In this document: piece by piece, positions 28,355-37,692 of the stretch
Layout: every line of letters starts with the position of its first letter
Position numbering within the stretch: the stretch's first letter is position 1
From: Clostridium drakei
Lineage (GTDB): Bacteria > Bacillota > Clostridia > Clostridiales > Clostridiaceae
DNA: 64,000 nucleotides
Direction of reading: 5' to 3'
NCBI RefSeq assembly: GCF_000633595.2
Contig: NZ_JIBU02000019.1
Coordinates: forward strand, 62,001-126,000
The notes under the pieces: model-generated
Told to the model about the DNA's origin: nothing
Databases searched by the model: none
Seen by the model: only the letters and a program-made list of their open reading frames with translations
Translations under genes and position numbers: made by a program

Positions 28355-28721
28355 TTGAATTTGAAATTGCTTAACAAAAAATCTATTTGGCTTATTATTA
28401 TCTTTGCCATTACTTTTACAATAGCTATAAGAATAAACGAAGTAAAAGCAAGTGCCAGTAACATATATTATGTTTCAACTAATGGTAATGATAGTAATCA
28501 AGGAACTATAAGTAGTCCATTTAGAACAATAAAGAAGGGGATATGGAAGGATTGTCAAAAACGTTATAGATTATTCAATAACTAAAGGTAAGGCTGGAAT
28601 GTATACATCATATTATGCTAGATGGGATAACTTCAAGGTGTCACCAAGAAATTAATAAGGCAAACCACCTAAAGCATATTGGAATGATAATAGTGGTAAA
28701 AGTGGACCTAAAACACTATAA
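28355..28721 (+). pseudogene. Decayed secreted beta-helix/polysaccharide-lyase-like gene
   Basis: TTG at 28355 behind GGGGG opens a frame with a signal peptide (to about VKASA) and the motif IYYVSTNGNDSNQGTISSPF, typical of the start of secreted parallel beta-helix polysaccharide lyases. The frame ends at 28585. From 28560, in another frame, the sequence reads NVIDYSITKGKAGMYTSYYA then RWDNFKVSPRN, which looks like the C-terminus of such an enzyme. Two stops follow, then 20 more in-frame codons (GKPPKAYWNDNSGKSGPKTL). Only both ends of a much larger gene remain, with an internal deletion and a frameshift. The exact lyase family cannot be named. Confidence 0.7.
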
Positions 28722-28732
28722 TGAATGAATGA

Positions 28733-28766
28733 AGGTACTTCTTAAGAGGTACCTATTTTAATTTAA
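28733..28766 (+). terminator. Palindromic hairpin after the pseudogene
   Basis: AGGTACTTCT/AGAGGTACCT palindrome followed by ATTTTAATTT, probably the old terminator of the decayed gene. The following ~375 bp up to 29144 hold no intact gene. A short stretch near 28860-28980 reads like a protein fragment (NIETEKLISGTIKIAKTVKD) with stops on both sides. Confidence 0.5.
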
Positions 28767-29143
28767 AAACAAAATTTATAGGTAAAGAATAAAGGGTACA
28801 TTACTATATGATAAAAGGAAGAATGTTTTTGTATTGTTTTAGAATTATAACAGAGCAAAAAAATATAGTCTTGAAAATCTATAATTACTTGGAAATATAG
28901 AAACAGAAAAACTTATAAGTGGTACAATAAAAATAGCTAAAACAGTAAAAGATAAAAATTTTTAAAATTATGTTAAAAGGTATAAAAATATAATAATGAT
29001 AGAACTCATTTCGAAATTTATATGGTAAATAAGAGATTATAAATTTTCATGTGTTTATCCGTGATATTTCTTAAAAATATTGTAAATTTTTGTTGTGTAT
29101 GATATATTATATATTTGTAGATTAATTATTAAGGAGGCTTTTA

Positions 29144-29797
29144 TTGAGAATGGAAAATATAAAAATAGATATACAGAAACACATAAAAGATAAAAAATTT
29201 CAATTTTTTCTTAAGCGAATATTAGATATAGTTTTATCATTGATAGGAATAATAGTGTTATCTCCTATATTTATATTACTTACTATATGGATTAAATTGG
29301 ACTCAGAAGGGCCAGCTATTTTTAAACAGGTTAGAGTGGGCAAAGATGCGGAGGAATTTACTATATATAAATTTAGAACTATGGTTGTAAATGCAGAAAA
29401 AAAAAGAGAATTAGATATAGACCCAACTAATTTGGAGAATTTTGTTTTTCAAAGTAGAAGCGATAACAGAATCACTAAATCAGGAGCTTTTTTAAGAAAA
29501 ACAAGCTTAGATGAAATTCCACAATTGTTTAATGTTTTCTTTGGAAATATGAGTTTGGTAGGTCCTAGACCAGAAATACCAGATGTAGTCAGATTTTATC
29601 CAGAAGCTTATAGACAAAGGCTTTTAGTGCCTCCTGGCATAACGGGTTTAGCACAGATAAGTGGAAGAGGAGAAATTGAGTTAGGAAAAACAGTATATTA
29701 TGATTTAACATATATAAAAGAATTTTCAATATGGGAAGATATAAAAATTTTATTTAAAACTATATTTTCAGTTTTTAAAAAAGAAGGTGCATTTTAA
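29144..29797 (+). CDS. Initiating sugar-phosphate transferase (bacterial sugar transferase, PHPT family)
   Basis: Transfers a sugar-1-phosphate from a UDP-sugar to undecaprenyl phosphate, starting the lipid-linked repeat unit. 217 aa, WcaJ/PglC-like short form. One N-terminal hydrophobic segment (about 24-47), then KRILDIVLSLIG, the catalytic EGPAIFKQVRVG, YKFRTMV, KTSLDEIPQLFNVFFGNMS, LVGPRPE and PPGITGLAQISGRG. The TTG at 29144 lies 6 nt after AAGGAGG; the ATG at 29150 is too far. Placing the initiating enzyme near the end of the locus is unusual but not rare. Confidence 0.93.
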   Translation: MRMENIKIDIQKHIKDKKFQFFLKRILDIVLSLIGIIVLSPIFILLTIWIKLDSEGPAIFKQVRVGKDAEEFTIYKFRTMVVNAEKKRELDIDPTNLENFVFQSRSDNRITKSGAFLRKTSLDEIPQLFNVFFGNMSLVGPRPEIPDVVRFYPEAYRQRLLVPPGITGLAQISGRGEIELGKTVYYDLTYIKEFSIWEDIKILFKTIFSVFKKEGAF

Positions 29798-29837
29798 TTT
29801 GTGATATTGTAAAGGTAATTTAGACAAGGAGGTTTTA

Positions 29838-31175
29838 ATGAAACACTTAAAAAAAATCATATATATCATTTGTTTTATTGCAGTTTTTTCATTAAAAGGT
29901 GCTTATGTGCATGCTTATGAAAATTCTGCAGATGAGTATTATAAGTTAATATGTGAATGTTCTTATTCAGAACCTTATAAAGCAATAAAGATTCTTTCAG
30001 AAGCACATGAACTGTATCCAAAAGATGAAAGATTTATTCAAGAATTAAACAATAGAGCTAAGGTAATATTGAGTTGGAGTAAAGGAAGTCAACTTAATGG
30101 AAAGTTTGATGGAGCTATATATGGATATAATATAATAATAAAAACAAATGATATATCACAGATTATAAAAGATGAAGCAAATGTTTGTATGATACTTTCA
30201 AAAAGAGGAGAAAAGACTATAAATGGCAGAATTAATTTGCCACAACAATTTGATTCAGTAGAAAATTATCAAAATGAATATGCGAAATCGGGATATGAAT
30301 ATCAAAGAATAGGATGTTATAATACATTTGGAAATTACTTGTATATAGAAAATGTTTCAAGTTATTCAACTGAAAATGATATTTTATTCGATGGTATGGG
30401 TTTTCCTATGTTAAAGTATTCAGGTAAGTTTTATTACAATCCAATTACTATAGAGCAATATACCCTTAGTTCATACAATAGATATTTAAATGCACAAGAT
30501 GAAAATAAAGTATATTTAAAAAATCAATTTTTAAATGGGGCAAATTGGATTATAAATAATATTGATGAAGATGGAGCATTAAGGTATGAATTTAATTACA
30601 AGCATTATTTGTGTGATGAAGAATTTAAACCAGGATGGGTATCAGCCATGGCTCAAGGTCAAGCACTAAGTGTATTATCAAGAGCTTACCATTTAACAGG
30701 TGATAAAAAGTATATTAATGCAGGAAATAATATATTTAAATTTTTAACCACTAATATATCAAATGGTGGTGTTATGGATAATTTAGGTGGATTAGATGAG
30801 TCACTGAAAGATTATATATTCTTTCAATTGTATGTAACAAAACCTCAATCATATACGTTAAATGGGCATATGTATACGTTGATAGGGATATATGACTGGT
30901 CTAATTTAGATGCAAATAAGGAAGTTCAAGAAAAGGCTAAGTTTTATTTTGAACAAGGGTTAAAAACTTTGAAATACATACTTCCATATTATGATATAGG
31001 AGGATTTGTGACTTACGATTTGGGGTATTTGACTAAGCCTGGAATAAAACCTACAGTTAATTTAAGTTATTATGGATGCCATATTACATTACTTGATGCT
31101 TTGTATGAAATAACAAAGGATAAAACTTTTGGAGATTATGCTTATTTGTGGAATCATTATGTAGAAAAATATTAA
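29838..31175 (+). CDS. Exported D-glucuronyl C5-epimerase-family protein
   Basis: 445 aa with an N-terminal signal peptide (about residues 1-27), a helical TPR-like stretch (about 30-125), and a C-terminal domain (about 195-445) matching the D-glucuronyl C5-epimerase fold. Visible motifs are PGWVSAMAQGQALSVLSRAY (265-284), LNGHMYTLIGIYDW (341-354), YYDIGGFVTYDLGYLT (384-399) and YYGCHITLLDALYEIT (411-426), aligning with conserved blocks of heparan-sulfate C5-epimerases, including tyrosines near the active site. It would convert glucuronic to iduronic acid residues in a polymer. Its location outside the membrane fits polymer-level modification. Substrate is inferred only. Confidence 0.82.
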   Translation: MKHLKKIIYIICFIAVFSLKGAYVHAYENSADEYYKLICECSYSEPYKAIKILSEAHELYPKDERFIQELNNRAKVILSWSKGSQLNGKFDGAIYGYNIIIKTNDISQIIKDEANVCMILSKRGEKTINGRINLPQQFDSVENYQNEYAKSGYEYQRIGCYNTFGNYLYIENVSSYSTENDILFDGMGFPMLKYSGKFYYNPITIEQYTLSSYNRYLNAQDENKVYLKNQFLNGANWIINNIDEDGALRYEFNYKHYLCDEEFKPGWVSAMAQGQALSVLSRAYHLTGDKKYINAGNNIFKFLTTNISNGGVMDNLGGLDESLKDYIFFQLYVTKPQSYTLNGHMYTLIGIYDWSNLDANKEVQEKAKFYFEQGLKTLKYILPYYDIGGFVTYDLGYLTKPGIKPTVNLSYYGCHITLLDALYEITKDKTFGDYAYLWNHYVEKY

Positions 31176-31195
31176 TTAAATGTTTGAATTTAGAA

Positions 31196-31230
31196 AATTG
31201 AGTAGGTAAATATGCCTGCTTAATTTTTTT
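31196..31230 (+). terminator. Rho-independent terminator after the C5-epimerase gene
   Basis: An 11-bp stem with two G-U pairs (31196-31206 with 31215-31225), 8-nt loop, T7. Confidence 0.8.
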
Positions 31231-31326
31231 AAAAAGAAAGAATTGAGATTAATGTCTATAAGGCATCTGAAAGGAAGTAATGAGCTTAAAGATGGTAAGG
31301 TAAAATATTGATTTTGGAGGAATGCT

Positions 31327-32040
31327 ATGTTTACTAGGATATTAAAGTATAATGTCTTTAATGGAACGATAAAAGAACTTATGAGGTATGTGGAGCAGTT
31401 TGAAAAGGTTAATATAATATCAGGGAATCCAGAAGTTTTATATAATGGTCTTAATGAACCTTTGTTATTTGAGAACTTTACTAGCAACAGGGCTATAATA
31501 ATTCCAGATGGTATTGGAACTGTACTGGCTTCTAAAGTTGTAAAAAATCCTGTAAAGGAAAAAATTGCAGGTATAGAGCTCATGGAAGAAATAGTAAAAA
31601 AATGCGAAAGAGAAGGTAAAAGTATATATTTAATTGGTGCTAAACAAGAAATATTGGATGCGTGTATGGAGAAACTTCAAAGTAAATATACTAAATTAAA
31701 TATAAGTGGTAGTCATAATGGATATTTTGATTTAAATAATTGTAATGATTTAATAGATGATATTAAAGCTAGAAAACCATATGCATTATTCATCGCTATG
31801 GGATCACCAAGACAGGATGTATTCATTATAAAAAATATGGAAGAATTGCCTTGCAAGGTTTTTATGGGTGTTGGTGGAAGTTTTGATGTATTTGCAGGCA
31901 AAGTAAAAAGAGCACCTAATTGGATGATAAAGTTAGGATTAGAATGGTTATATAGGGTAGCTAAGGAACCTTTTAGAGTCAAGAGGCTTGGTTCAATACC
32001 TAAATTTTTATTGGAAGTTATTAAATATAAAAGCAAATAG
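31327..32040 (+). CDS. WecG/TagA/CpsF-family glycosyltransferase (GT26)
   Basis: 237-aa GT26 transferase. Family members add ManNAc or ManNAcA to undecaprenyl-PP-GlcNAc. Motifs: INIISGNPEVLY-like start (NIISGNPEVLYNGL), IIPDGIGTVLASK, GIELMEEIVKKCEREGKSIY, LIGAKQEILDACMEKLQ, LFIAMGSPRQDVFI and VGGSFDVFAGKVKRAPNWM. A manno-configured uronic sugar made by the WbpA/B/D/I-like enzymes upstream is an attractive donor (inference). Strong TTGGAGGA site. It is the last recognisable gene of the polysaccharide locus. Confidence 0.92.
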   Translation: MFTRILKYNVFNGTIKELMRYVEQFEKVNIISGNPEVLYNGLNEPLLFENFTSNRAIIIPDGIGTVLASKVVKNPVKEKIAGIELMEEIVKKCEREGKSIYLIGAKQEILDACMEKLQSKYTKLNISGSHNGYFDLNNCNDLIDDIKARKPYALFIAMGSPRQDVFIIKNMEELPCKVFMGVGGSFDVFAGKVKRAPNWMIKLGLEWLYRVAKEPFRVKRLGSIPKFLLEVIKYKSK

Positions 32041-32144
32041 TTAGCATATATTAGCAGATGAAGCAATCCACTAAATGTAAGTAATAACTTATGAATAATG
32101 TATATGTTATTTACACAAGCTATATTTAAAGGAGTGTGGAGTTT

Positions 32145-32705
32145 ATGCAATTTTATGATGTTATAAAAAATAGAACTAGTATAAAAGAATTTAAAAGTAC
32201 TACTATAGACAGAGATAAAATAGATAGAATGATTAATGCAGCAATGATGTCTCCTTCATGGAAGAATTCCTCATGCTATAAATTTATTATTGTGGAAGAC
32301 AAGGATAAAAAGGATATTATAGCTAATGCTGTAAGAAATGAAACTGATGAAGCTGGAAAGGCTATTAAAGAAGCACCAATAGCAGCAGTAGTAGTAGCTG
32401 ATCCTGATAAGTCAGGTGAAGTGGATGGAAAGCAATATTATCTAGTAGATGGAGCTATTGCTATGGAGCATTTTATTCTTGCAGCTACTGAGGAAGGCTA
32501 TGGTACTTGCTGGATAGCAGCCTTGGATGAAGATATAGTAAGACGTGCACTAAGCATACCTGAAAAATATAGAATTGTTGGAATTACACCTGTAGGAGAA
32601 ATAAAACAAGAAAAAGGTCATTATGCTGCAAAAAGTGCTGGAGAATACGTGTTTAGGGATTCATGGAATGAAGCTTATGTAGGAAATAGTAAAGTTTTAC
32701 ATTAA
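32145..32705 (+). CDS. Nitroreductase-family protein
   Basis: FMN-dependent oxidoreductase of the nitroreductase superfamily, 186 aa. It shows the N-terminal FMN-binding RTSIKEF, then MMSPSWKNSSCYKFIIV, and C-terminal FILAATEEGYGTCWIAALDE and IVGITPVGE blocks typical of the family. The natural electron acceptor is unknown. The start at 32145 lies 10 nt from AAAGGAG; the GTG at 32136 is too close to it. The gene stands alone and ends at a terminator shared with gltB. Confidence 0.9.
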   Translation: MQFYDVIKNRTSIKEFKSTTIDRDKIDRMINAAMMSPSWKNSSCYKFIIVEDKDKKDIIANAVRNETDEAGKAIKEAPIAAVVVADPDKSGEVDGKQYYLVDGAIAMEHFILAATEEGYGTCWIAALDEDIVRRALSIPEKYRIVGITPVGEIKQEKGHYAAKSAGEYVFRDSWNEAYVGNSKVLH

Positions 32706-32748
32706 ATAAGATAAGAGTTGCATGATTTATAATATAATAATAGTTATA

Positions 32749-32782
32749 AAAAATTAGAACAGCATTTGCTGTTCTAATTTTT
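32749..32782. terminator. Bidirectional terminator between nitroreductase and gltB
   Basis: Perfect 15-bp stem AAAAATTAGAACAGC/GCTGTTCTAATTTTT with a 4-nt loop between convergent genes. Confidence 0.92.
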
Positions 32783-32820
32783 GGATATCATATAAAACAT
32801 TTTATTAAAATGAAGGATAA

Positions 32821-35800
32821 CTATTTATTGTGTACTTGAACAAGTTCTTTTAAATTTAATTGTTTTTCATAAATAGGGGATGTTACCTTTAAAAATTTCT
32901 TTAAATAAGCTTCAAAATTTTCAAGGACATCTTTAGCTTTTTGACTATTAGTAAATTGATAATGCTCATTTATAAGATCCTTTAACTTACTTATATCTCT
33001 AGAACTATTAACTGGTGTTGCTTCTACGGTTTTTCCATTACATTTATCTATAAAGTCACTTTTTTCATCTAAAACGTAGGCTATTCCTCCACTCATTCCA
33101 GCTCCAAAGTTTCTTCCTGTAGGTCCTAAAATAACTACGGTTCCACCAGTCATATACTCACAGCCATGATTACCAATACCTTCTACTACAGCTTCAGCTC
33201 CACTATTTCTTACACAAAATCTTTGACCTACTTTTCCATGAATAAATGCTTTACCAGAGGTTGCCCCATAAAGTATGGTATTGCCTGCAATAACATTTTC
33301 TCTAGGATCAAAAGAAGAATTTGCATGAGGAATTAATACAATTTTTCCACCAGAGAGACCTTTTCCTACGTAATCATTGGCATCTCCATTAAGAATTAGT
33401 GTTACACCCTTAACGAGAAAGGCACCAAAGCTTTGGCCTGCAGAACCTTGTAAATTGATTGCAATTGTGTTATCAGGTAACCCCTTATTGCCATATTTTC
33501 TTGCAATTTCTCCACTTAGCATAGCGCCAACAGTTCTATCTGTGTTTTTAATACTGAAAACATGAACAATTTTAATACCATTTTCTAAAGCTGGTTTTGA
33601 CATTTCAATTAATTTTTTGTCTAGTACTTCATTTATTTTATGATCTTGAGCAATTACATGTTTTCCTATGATACTTGATGGAAGCTCAGGTTTGTATAAT
33701 ATTTGATTTAAATCTAAATTTTTTAGTTTACCTTCAAGTGGTTTTTCAACATCAAGAATATCTACTCGTCCAATCATTTCATTTAGTGATTTAAAGCCTA
33801 ATTTAGCCATTAACTCTCTTGCTTCTTGAGCGATAAAAGTTAAATAATTAATTAAATGATCAGGAGTACCTTTAAATTTTTTACGAAGTTCAGGATCTTG
33901 GGTTGCAATTCCAGCAGGACATCTATTTAAATTACATTGTTTGCACATTATACATCCAAGGGATATAAGGGCAGTTGTAGCGAAACCATATTCTTCTGCT
34001 CCAAGCAAGGCAGCAATAATAACATCGCGACCTGATTTCAATTTTCCATCTACTTGAATAGTAACTCTACTTCTTAAATTATTTAACAATAATGTTTGTT
34101 GAACTTCTGCAAGACCTAATTCCCATGGTAGTCCTACATATTTCATAGAACTTATTGGAGAAGCACCTGTACCACCATCATGGCCACTGACCATAATTAC
34201 GTCGGCATGCCCCTTAGCTACTCCAGCAGCAACAGTTCCAATACCAATTTCAGATACTAATTTCACTCCAATTCTTGCAGTTGGATTTACATTTTTTAAA
34301 TCAAATATTAATTGAGCTAAATCCTCTATAGAATATATATCATGATGAGGTGGAGGAGATATTAAATCTATGCCTGAAATTGAATGACGAACTCTAGCAA
34401 TTTCATTTGTTACTTTACTTCCAGGTAGATGGCCTCCCTCACCAGGTTTTGCGCCTTGTGCCATTTTAATTTGAAGTTCATTGCAGTTTACGAGGTAATT
34501 TGTAGTTACCCCAAATCTTGCTGAAGCAACCTGCTTTACTGAACTTTTAGCATCATCTCCATTAGGTTTTAATGTATACCTATCGGAATTTTCTCCACCT
34601 TCTCCTGAGTTGCTAGTAGCTCCAATTTTATTCATAGCAATGGCTATAGTTTCATGAGCCTCTTTACTTAAAGAACCAAAGGACATACCAGAGATTGTAA
34701 AATGTTTCAAAATACTTTCTATAGATTCAACTTCTTCTAAAGATATACTTTTTCTGTTTTTAAATTTTAGTAGTCCTCTTATAGTTATTGCTTCATCTAC
34801 TTTTTCGTTTACATCTTTACAATAATCCTTATAGAGAGTAAAATCTTTATTTTTAGATAATTTTCTAAGTTTTTTTACCACTATAGGATTTAAAATGTGA
34901 TGTGTATTTTTACTTAAATCATAGCTGTTTTCGCATGGAGAAGAGTGCCTTTGTATAACATCGTTTGCAATATCTTCTAATTCAATACATGAAATTCTTG
35001 TAGGAGTATGAGGGAAATATTTATTTATTACATTTTCACTTAATCCTATGCATTGAAATATTTGAGCACCATTATAACTCTGCAATGTAGAAATACCTAC
35101 TCTTGAAATAATTTTTAATAAACCTGAAGAAATTGCATTGCAGTAGTTTTTAAAACCTTCTTGTATGCTGCTTATATTTTTTATATATTTTTTATTCTCT
35201 ATCATGTTAGAAATAGTGTAATATACCATATAAGGATTAATAGCTTTTGCTCCATAACCTATTAGAAGAGCCATATGCATTACATCTCTAGCATCTCCAG
35301 TTTCAACTATTAAGTCAGCTGAAGTCCTTAATTTCTTTTCTATAAGATAAGCATTAACAGCACTTAGAGCTAACAAACTTGGAATTGGAGCATAGTATAA
35401 ATTAATGGTTCTGTCACTTAATATTAAAATGTTATAGCCCTTTAAAATACTTTCTTCAGCACGCTTACATAGATAAGTAAGAGCTTCTTCTAATCCATCC
35501 TTACGATCTGTTTCAAAAATAATTGGCAGTGTAATTGCTTTTAAATCATCCTCATCAAGATGCTTAATGTCCTCCAGTTGACTATTAGAAAGTATAGGAT
35601 GTTTAAGTTCAATATATTTTTTATCTGTTTCTGTTTCAACTTCGTCAACAATTCTTCCATGAGTTCCAATATATTGAGTTAAAGACATTACCATAGATTC
35701 TCTTATAGGATCTATAGGTGGGTTAGTAACTTGAGCAAAGGCTTGTTTAAAATAATTAAATATAAGTTGTGGTCTATTAGACAATACTGCAAGGGGAATG

Positions 35801-37305
35801 TCCATTCCCATGGATCCAATAGGCTCTTTGCCATTATCAATCATACAAGCGATTACTTTTCTTAATTCTTCTTCAGTATATCCAAATACCTTTTGCTTTA
35901 ATAGTAGAGTTTCTGTTCTTATGGATTTAGTTTCACAGTTTTGTCTTATATTATCAAGTGTTAGTTTATTTCGTTTAATCCATTCAGTAAAAGGTTTTGA
36001 CTTATATGCTGATTGCTTAATTTCTTCATCAGAAATAATTTTTTGTTTTGATGTATCAATTAAAAATATTTTACCTGGTTCTACAAGACCTTTTTCTTTT
36101 ATAGAGTTATAATCAATATCCACTACACCAGTTTCTGATGACATAATAACTAGGTCATCTTTTGTTATAACATAACGAGCTGGTCTCAATCCGTTTCTAT
36201 CTAGTATTACACCTGATTTGATACCATCAGTAAAAGCAATAGTTGCAGGACCATCCCAAGGTTCCATTAATCTAGCATGATATTCATAAAAAGATCTTTT
36301 ATCTGTGTTCATTGAAAAGTCTTTTTGCCATGCTTCAGGAATAAGCATCATCAGTGAATATTCTAAAGAATATCCATTTTCAATAAATAGCTCTAAAGCA
36401 TTATCAAGTGATGCAGAGTCGCTTCCGCCAGGTTCAATAACAGGTAAAGTTTTTTTAAAATTCTCACCAAAACTTTTAGAGTACATAACTCCTTCTCTAG
36501 CATTCATCTTATTAATATTCCCACGTATAGTATTGATTTCACCATTATGAGCTATATATCTAAAAGGCTGTGCAAGTTGCCATGATGGGAAAGTATTAGT
36601 GCTATATCTTTCATGAACTATGGCAATTGCAGTTTTTACTTCGCTATTTTGTAAATCCAAATAAAAATCTTCTAATCTATATCCTAGTATTAATCCTTTA
36701 TATACTATTGTTCTATGTGATAAACTGCAAATATAAAAACTTTCTGTATTTGTTCTTTTAGAATTGTTAATTAAATTTTGTATTTGTTTCCTTATTATTA
36801 AAAGTTGTTGTCGAAACACTTTATCAGGTTGATTGTTTCTATCTACAAATACCTGCATAATCACAGGTCTGGTAGCTTTGGCAGATTCGCCACAAGCATC
36901 TTCATTTATAGGAACTTCTCTCCAGCCTAGTAATTTTTGATTTTCAGTTCTTAATACTTTTTCAAAAATTCCTTGACAAAAAAGCCTTACATTTGGTTCT
37001 CTAGGTAAAAAAATCATTCCAACAGCATAATCTCCTGTTGTAGGAAGTTGAATTTTATATTTTTTAACCTCTTCTTTAAAAAAATCGTGAGGTATTTGAA
37101 TAGTAATACCTGAACCATCTCCAGTATTGGCGTCGGCCCCAACGGCGCCTCTATGCTTTAGGTTCTTTAGTATTTGAAGACCTTGTTTAAGTATAGAATG
37201 TGATTTAATGCCTTTTATATTTGTAATAAAGCCAACACCACAGCTATCCTTTTCCATAGCAGCATCATATAATCCTTGTTTTTCTGGAAAATTATTCTTA
37301 TTCAT
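32821..37305 (-). CDS. gltB: Glutamate synthase, large subunit
   Basis: Converts glutamine and 2-oxoglutarate into two glutamates. 1494 aa, full length. The glutamine amidotransferase nucleophile is Cys22 in KDSCGVGF, so the N-terminal residues form a cleavable propeptide. The central and FMN-binding synthase domains show GEGGHLPGSKV, SPPPHHDIYSIEDLAQLI and MVSGHDGGTGASP. The 3Fe-4S site CIMCKQCNLNRCPAG follows, and the beta-helical GXGXG domain forms the C-terminus (GGTVVILGPTGRNFGAGMSGG). The small subunit (gltD) is not adjacent. The best ribosome binding site, AAGGGGG, sits unusually far (12 nt) from the ATG. Confidence 0.95.
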   Translation of the reverse strand: MNKNNFPEKQGLYDAAMEKDSCGVGFITNIKGIKSHSILKQGLQILKNLKHRGAVGADANTGDGSGITIQIPHDFFKEEVKKYKIQLPTTGDYAVGMIFLPREPNVRLFCQGIFEKVLRTENQKLLGWREVPINEDACGESAKATRPVIMQVFVDRNNQPDKVFRQQLLIIRKQIQNLINNSKRTNTESFYICSLSHRTIVYKGLILGYRLEDFYLDLQNSEVKTAIAIVHERYSTNTFPSWQLAQPFRYIAHNGEINTIRGNINKMNAREGVMYSKSFGENFKKTLPVIEPGGSDSASLDNALELFIENGYSLEYSLMMLIPEAWQKDFSMNTDKRSFYEYHARLMEPWDGPATIAFTDGIKSGVILDRNGLRPARYVITKDDLVIMSSETGVVDIDYNSIKEKGLVEPGKIFLIDTSKQKIISDEEIKQSAYKSKPFTEWIKRNKLTLDNIRQNCETKSIRTETLLLKQKVFGYTEEELRKVIACMIDNGKEPIGSMGMDIPLAVLSNRPQLIFNYFKQAFAQVTNPPIDPIRESMVMSLTQYIGTHGRIVDEVETETDKKYIELKHPILSNSQLEDIKHLDEDDLKAITLPIIFETDRKDGLEEALTYLCKRAEESILKGYNILILSDRTINLYYAPIPSLLALSAVNAYLIEKKLRTSADLIVETGDARDVMHMALLIGYGAKAINPYMVYYTISNMIENKKYIKNISSIQEGFKNYCNAISSGLLKIISRVGISTLQSYNGAQIFQCIGLSENVINKYFPHTPTRISCIELEDIANDVIQRHSSPCENSYDLSKNTHHILNPIVVKKLRKLSKNKDFTLYKDYCKDVNEKVDEAITIRGLLKFKNRKSISLEEVESIESILKHFTISGMSFGSLSKEAHETIAIAMNKIGATSNSGEGGENSDRYTLKPNGDDAKSSVKQVASARFGVTTNYLVNCNELQIKMAQGAKPGEGGHLPGSKVTNEIARVRHSISGIDLISPPPHHDIYSIEDLAQLIFDLKNVNPTARIGVKLVSEIGIGTVAAGVAKGHADVIMVSGHDGGTGASPISSMKYVGLPWELGLAEVQQTLLLNNLRSRVTIQVDGKLKSGRDVIIAALLGAEEYGFATTALISLGCIMCKQCNLNRCPAGIATQDPELRKKFKGTPDHLINYLTFIAQEARELMAKLGFKSLNEMIGRVDILDVEKPLEGKLKNLDLNQILYKPELPSSIIGKHVIAQDHKINEVLDKKLIEMSKPALENGIKIVHVFSIKNTDRTVGAMLSGEIARKYGNKGLPDNTIAINLQGSAGQSFGAFLVKGVTLILNGDANDYVGKGLSGGKIVLIPHANSSFDPRENVIAGNTILYGATSGKAFIHGKVGQRFCVRNSGAEAVVEGIGNHGCEYMTGGTVVILGPTGRNFGAGMSGGIAYVLDEKSDFIDKCNGKTVEATPVNSSRDISKLKDLINEHYQFTNSQKAKDVLENFEAYLKKFLKVTSPIYEKQLNLKELVQVHNK

Positions 37306-37340
37306 AGTAAATAAATGCCCCCTTGTAATATTTGTGTATA

Positions 37341-37374
37341 AGCAGCACGCACAATTGAATAATTTCGTTCTGCT
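37341..37374 (-). promoter_or_regulatory. Leader hairpin of gltB
   Basis: On minus, AGCAGaACG pairs with CGTgCTGCT (one mismatch) in the ~100-nt leader. It could be a regulatory stem. It does not fit the glutamine riboswitch core or the A1/G4 hexaloops of ANTAR targets. Confidence 0.4.
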
Positions 37375-37410
37375 AATTTCATTTTTCAGACTAAATGAGT
37401 GTTGGTAATT

Positions 37411-37439
37411 ATTTTATCATAGATGAATATCCATTGCAA
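37411..37439 (-). promoter_or_regulatory. SigA-type promoter of gltB
   Basis: TTGCAA (37439-37434) and TAAAAT (37416-37411) spaced by 17 nt on minus, about 105 nt upstream of the gltB start. Confidence 0.65.
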
Positions 37440-37602
37440 TATATAGATTAAAAGTAAAAGATGTAATTTTTGTAGATTATTAAAGTGAATGAATGTAAAT
37501 GTATACATGCAAAAATGATTAGAGCAATAGTAACAATTTTCAACTTTTATATTATTTGAAATAATGTAGAATTTAATGATGATTGGCGAAAGAAAAAAAT
37601 TT

Positions 37603-37652
37603 AAAAATAGCACATGTCTAAATATTATAATATTTAGATATGTGCTATTTTT
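37603..37652 (-). terminator. Terminator downstream of speE
   Basis: A nearly perfect 24-bp stem (37603-37626 with 37629-37652) ending in an A/T run in both directions, 40 nt past the speE stop codon. The 387-bp gltB-speE gap holds this, the gltB promoter and leader, and otherwise A/T-rich DNA. Confidence 0.85.
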
Positions 37653-37692
37653 AAGTTAAAATTGTATTTACAAAAATTCAGTAAATAATTAT

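Noticed and set aside
28740-29143. A further gene in the gap before the sugar transferase
   Set aside because: Frames are short and broken; one fragment looks protein-like but cannot be assigned.
31176-32150. Long minus-strand frames of 135 and 145 codons opposite the GT26 gene
   Set aside because: They lie antisense to a strong family match, lack ribosome binding sites and have unnatural composition.
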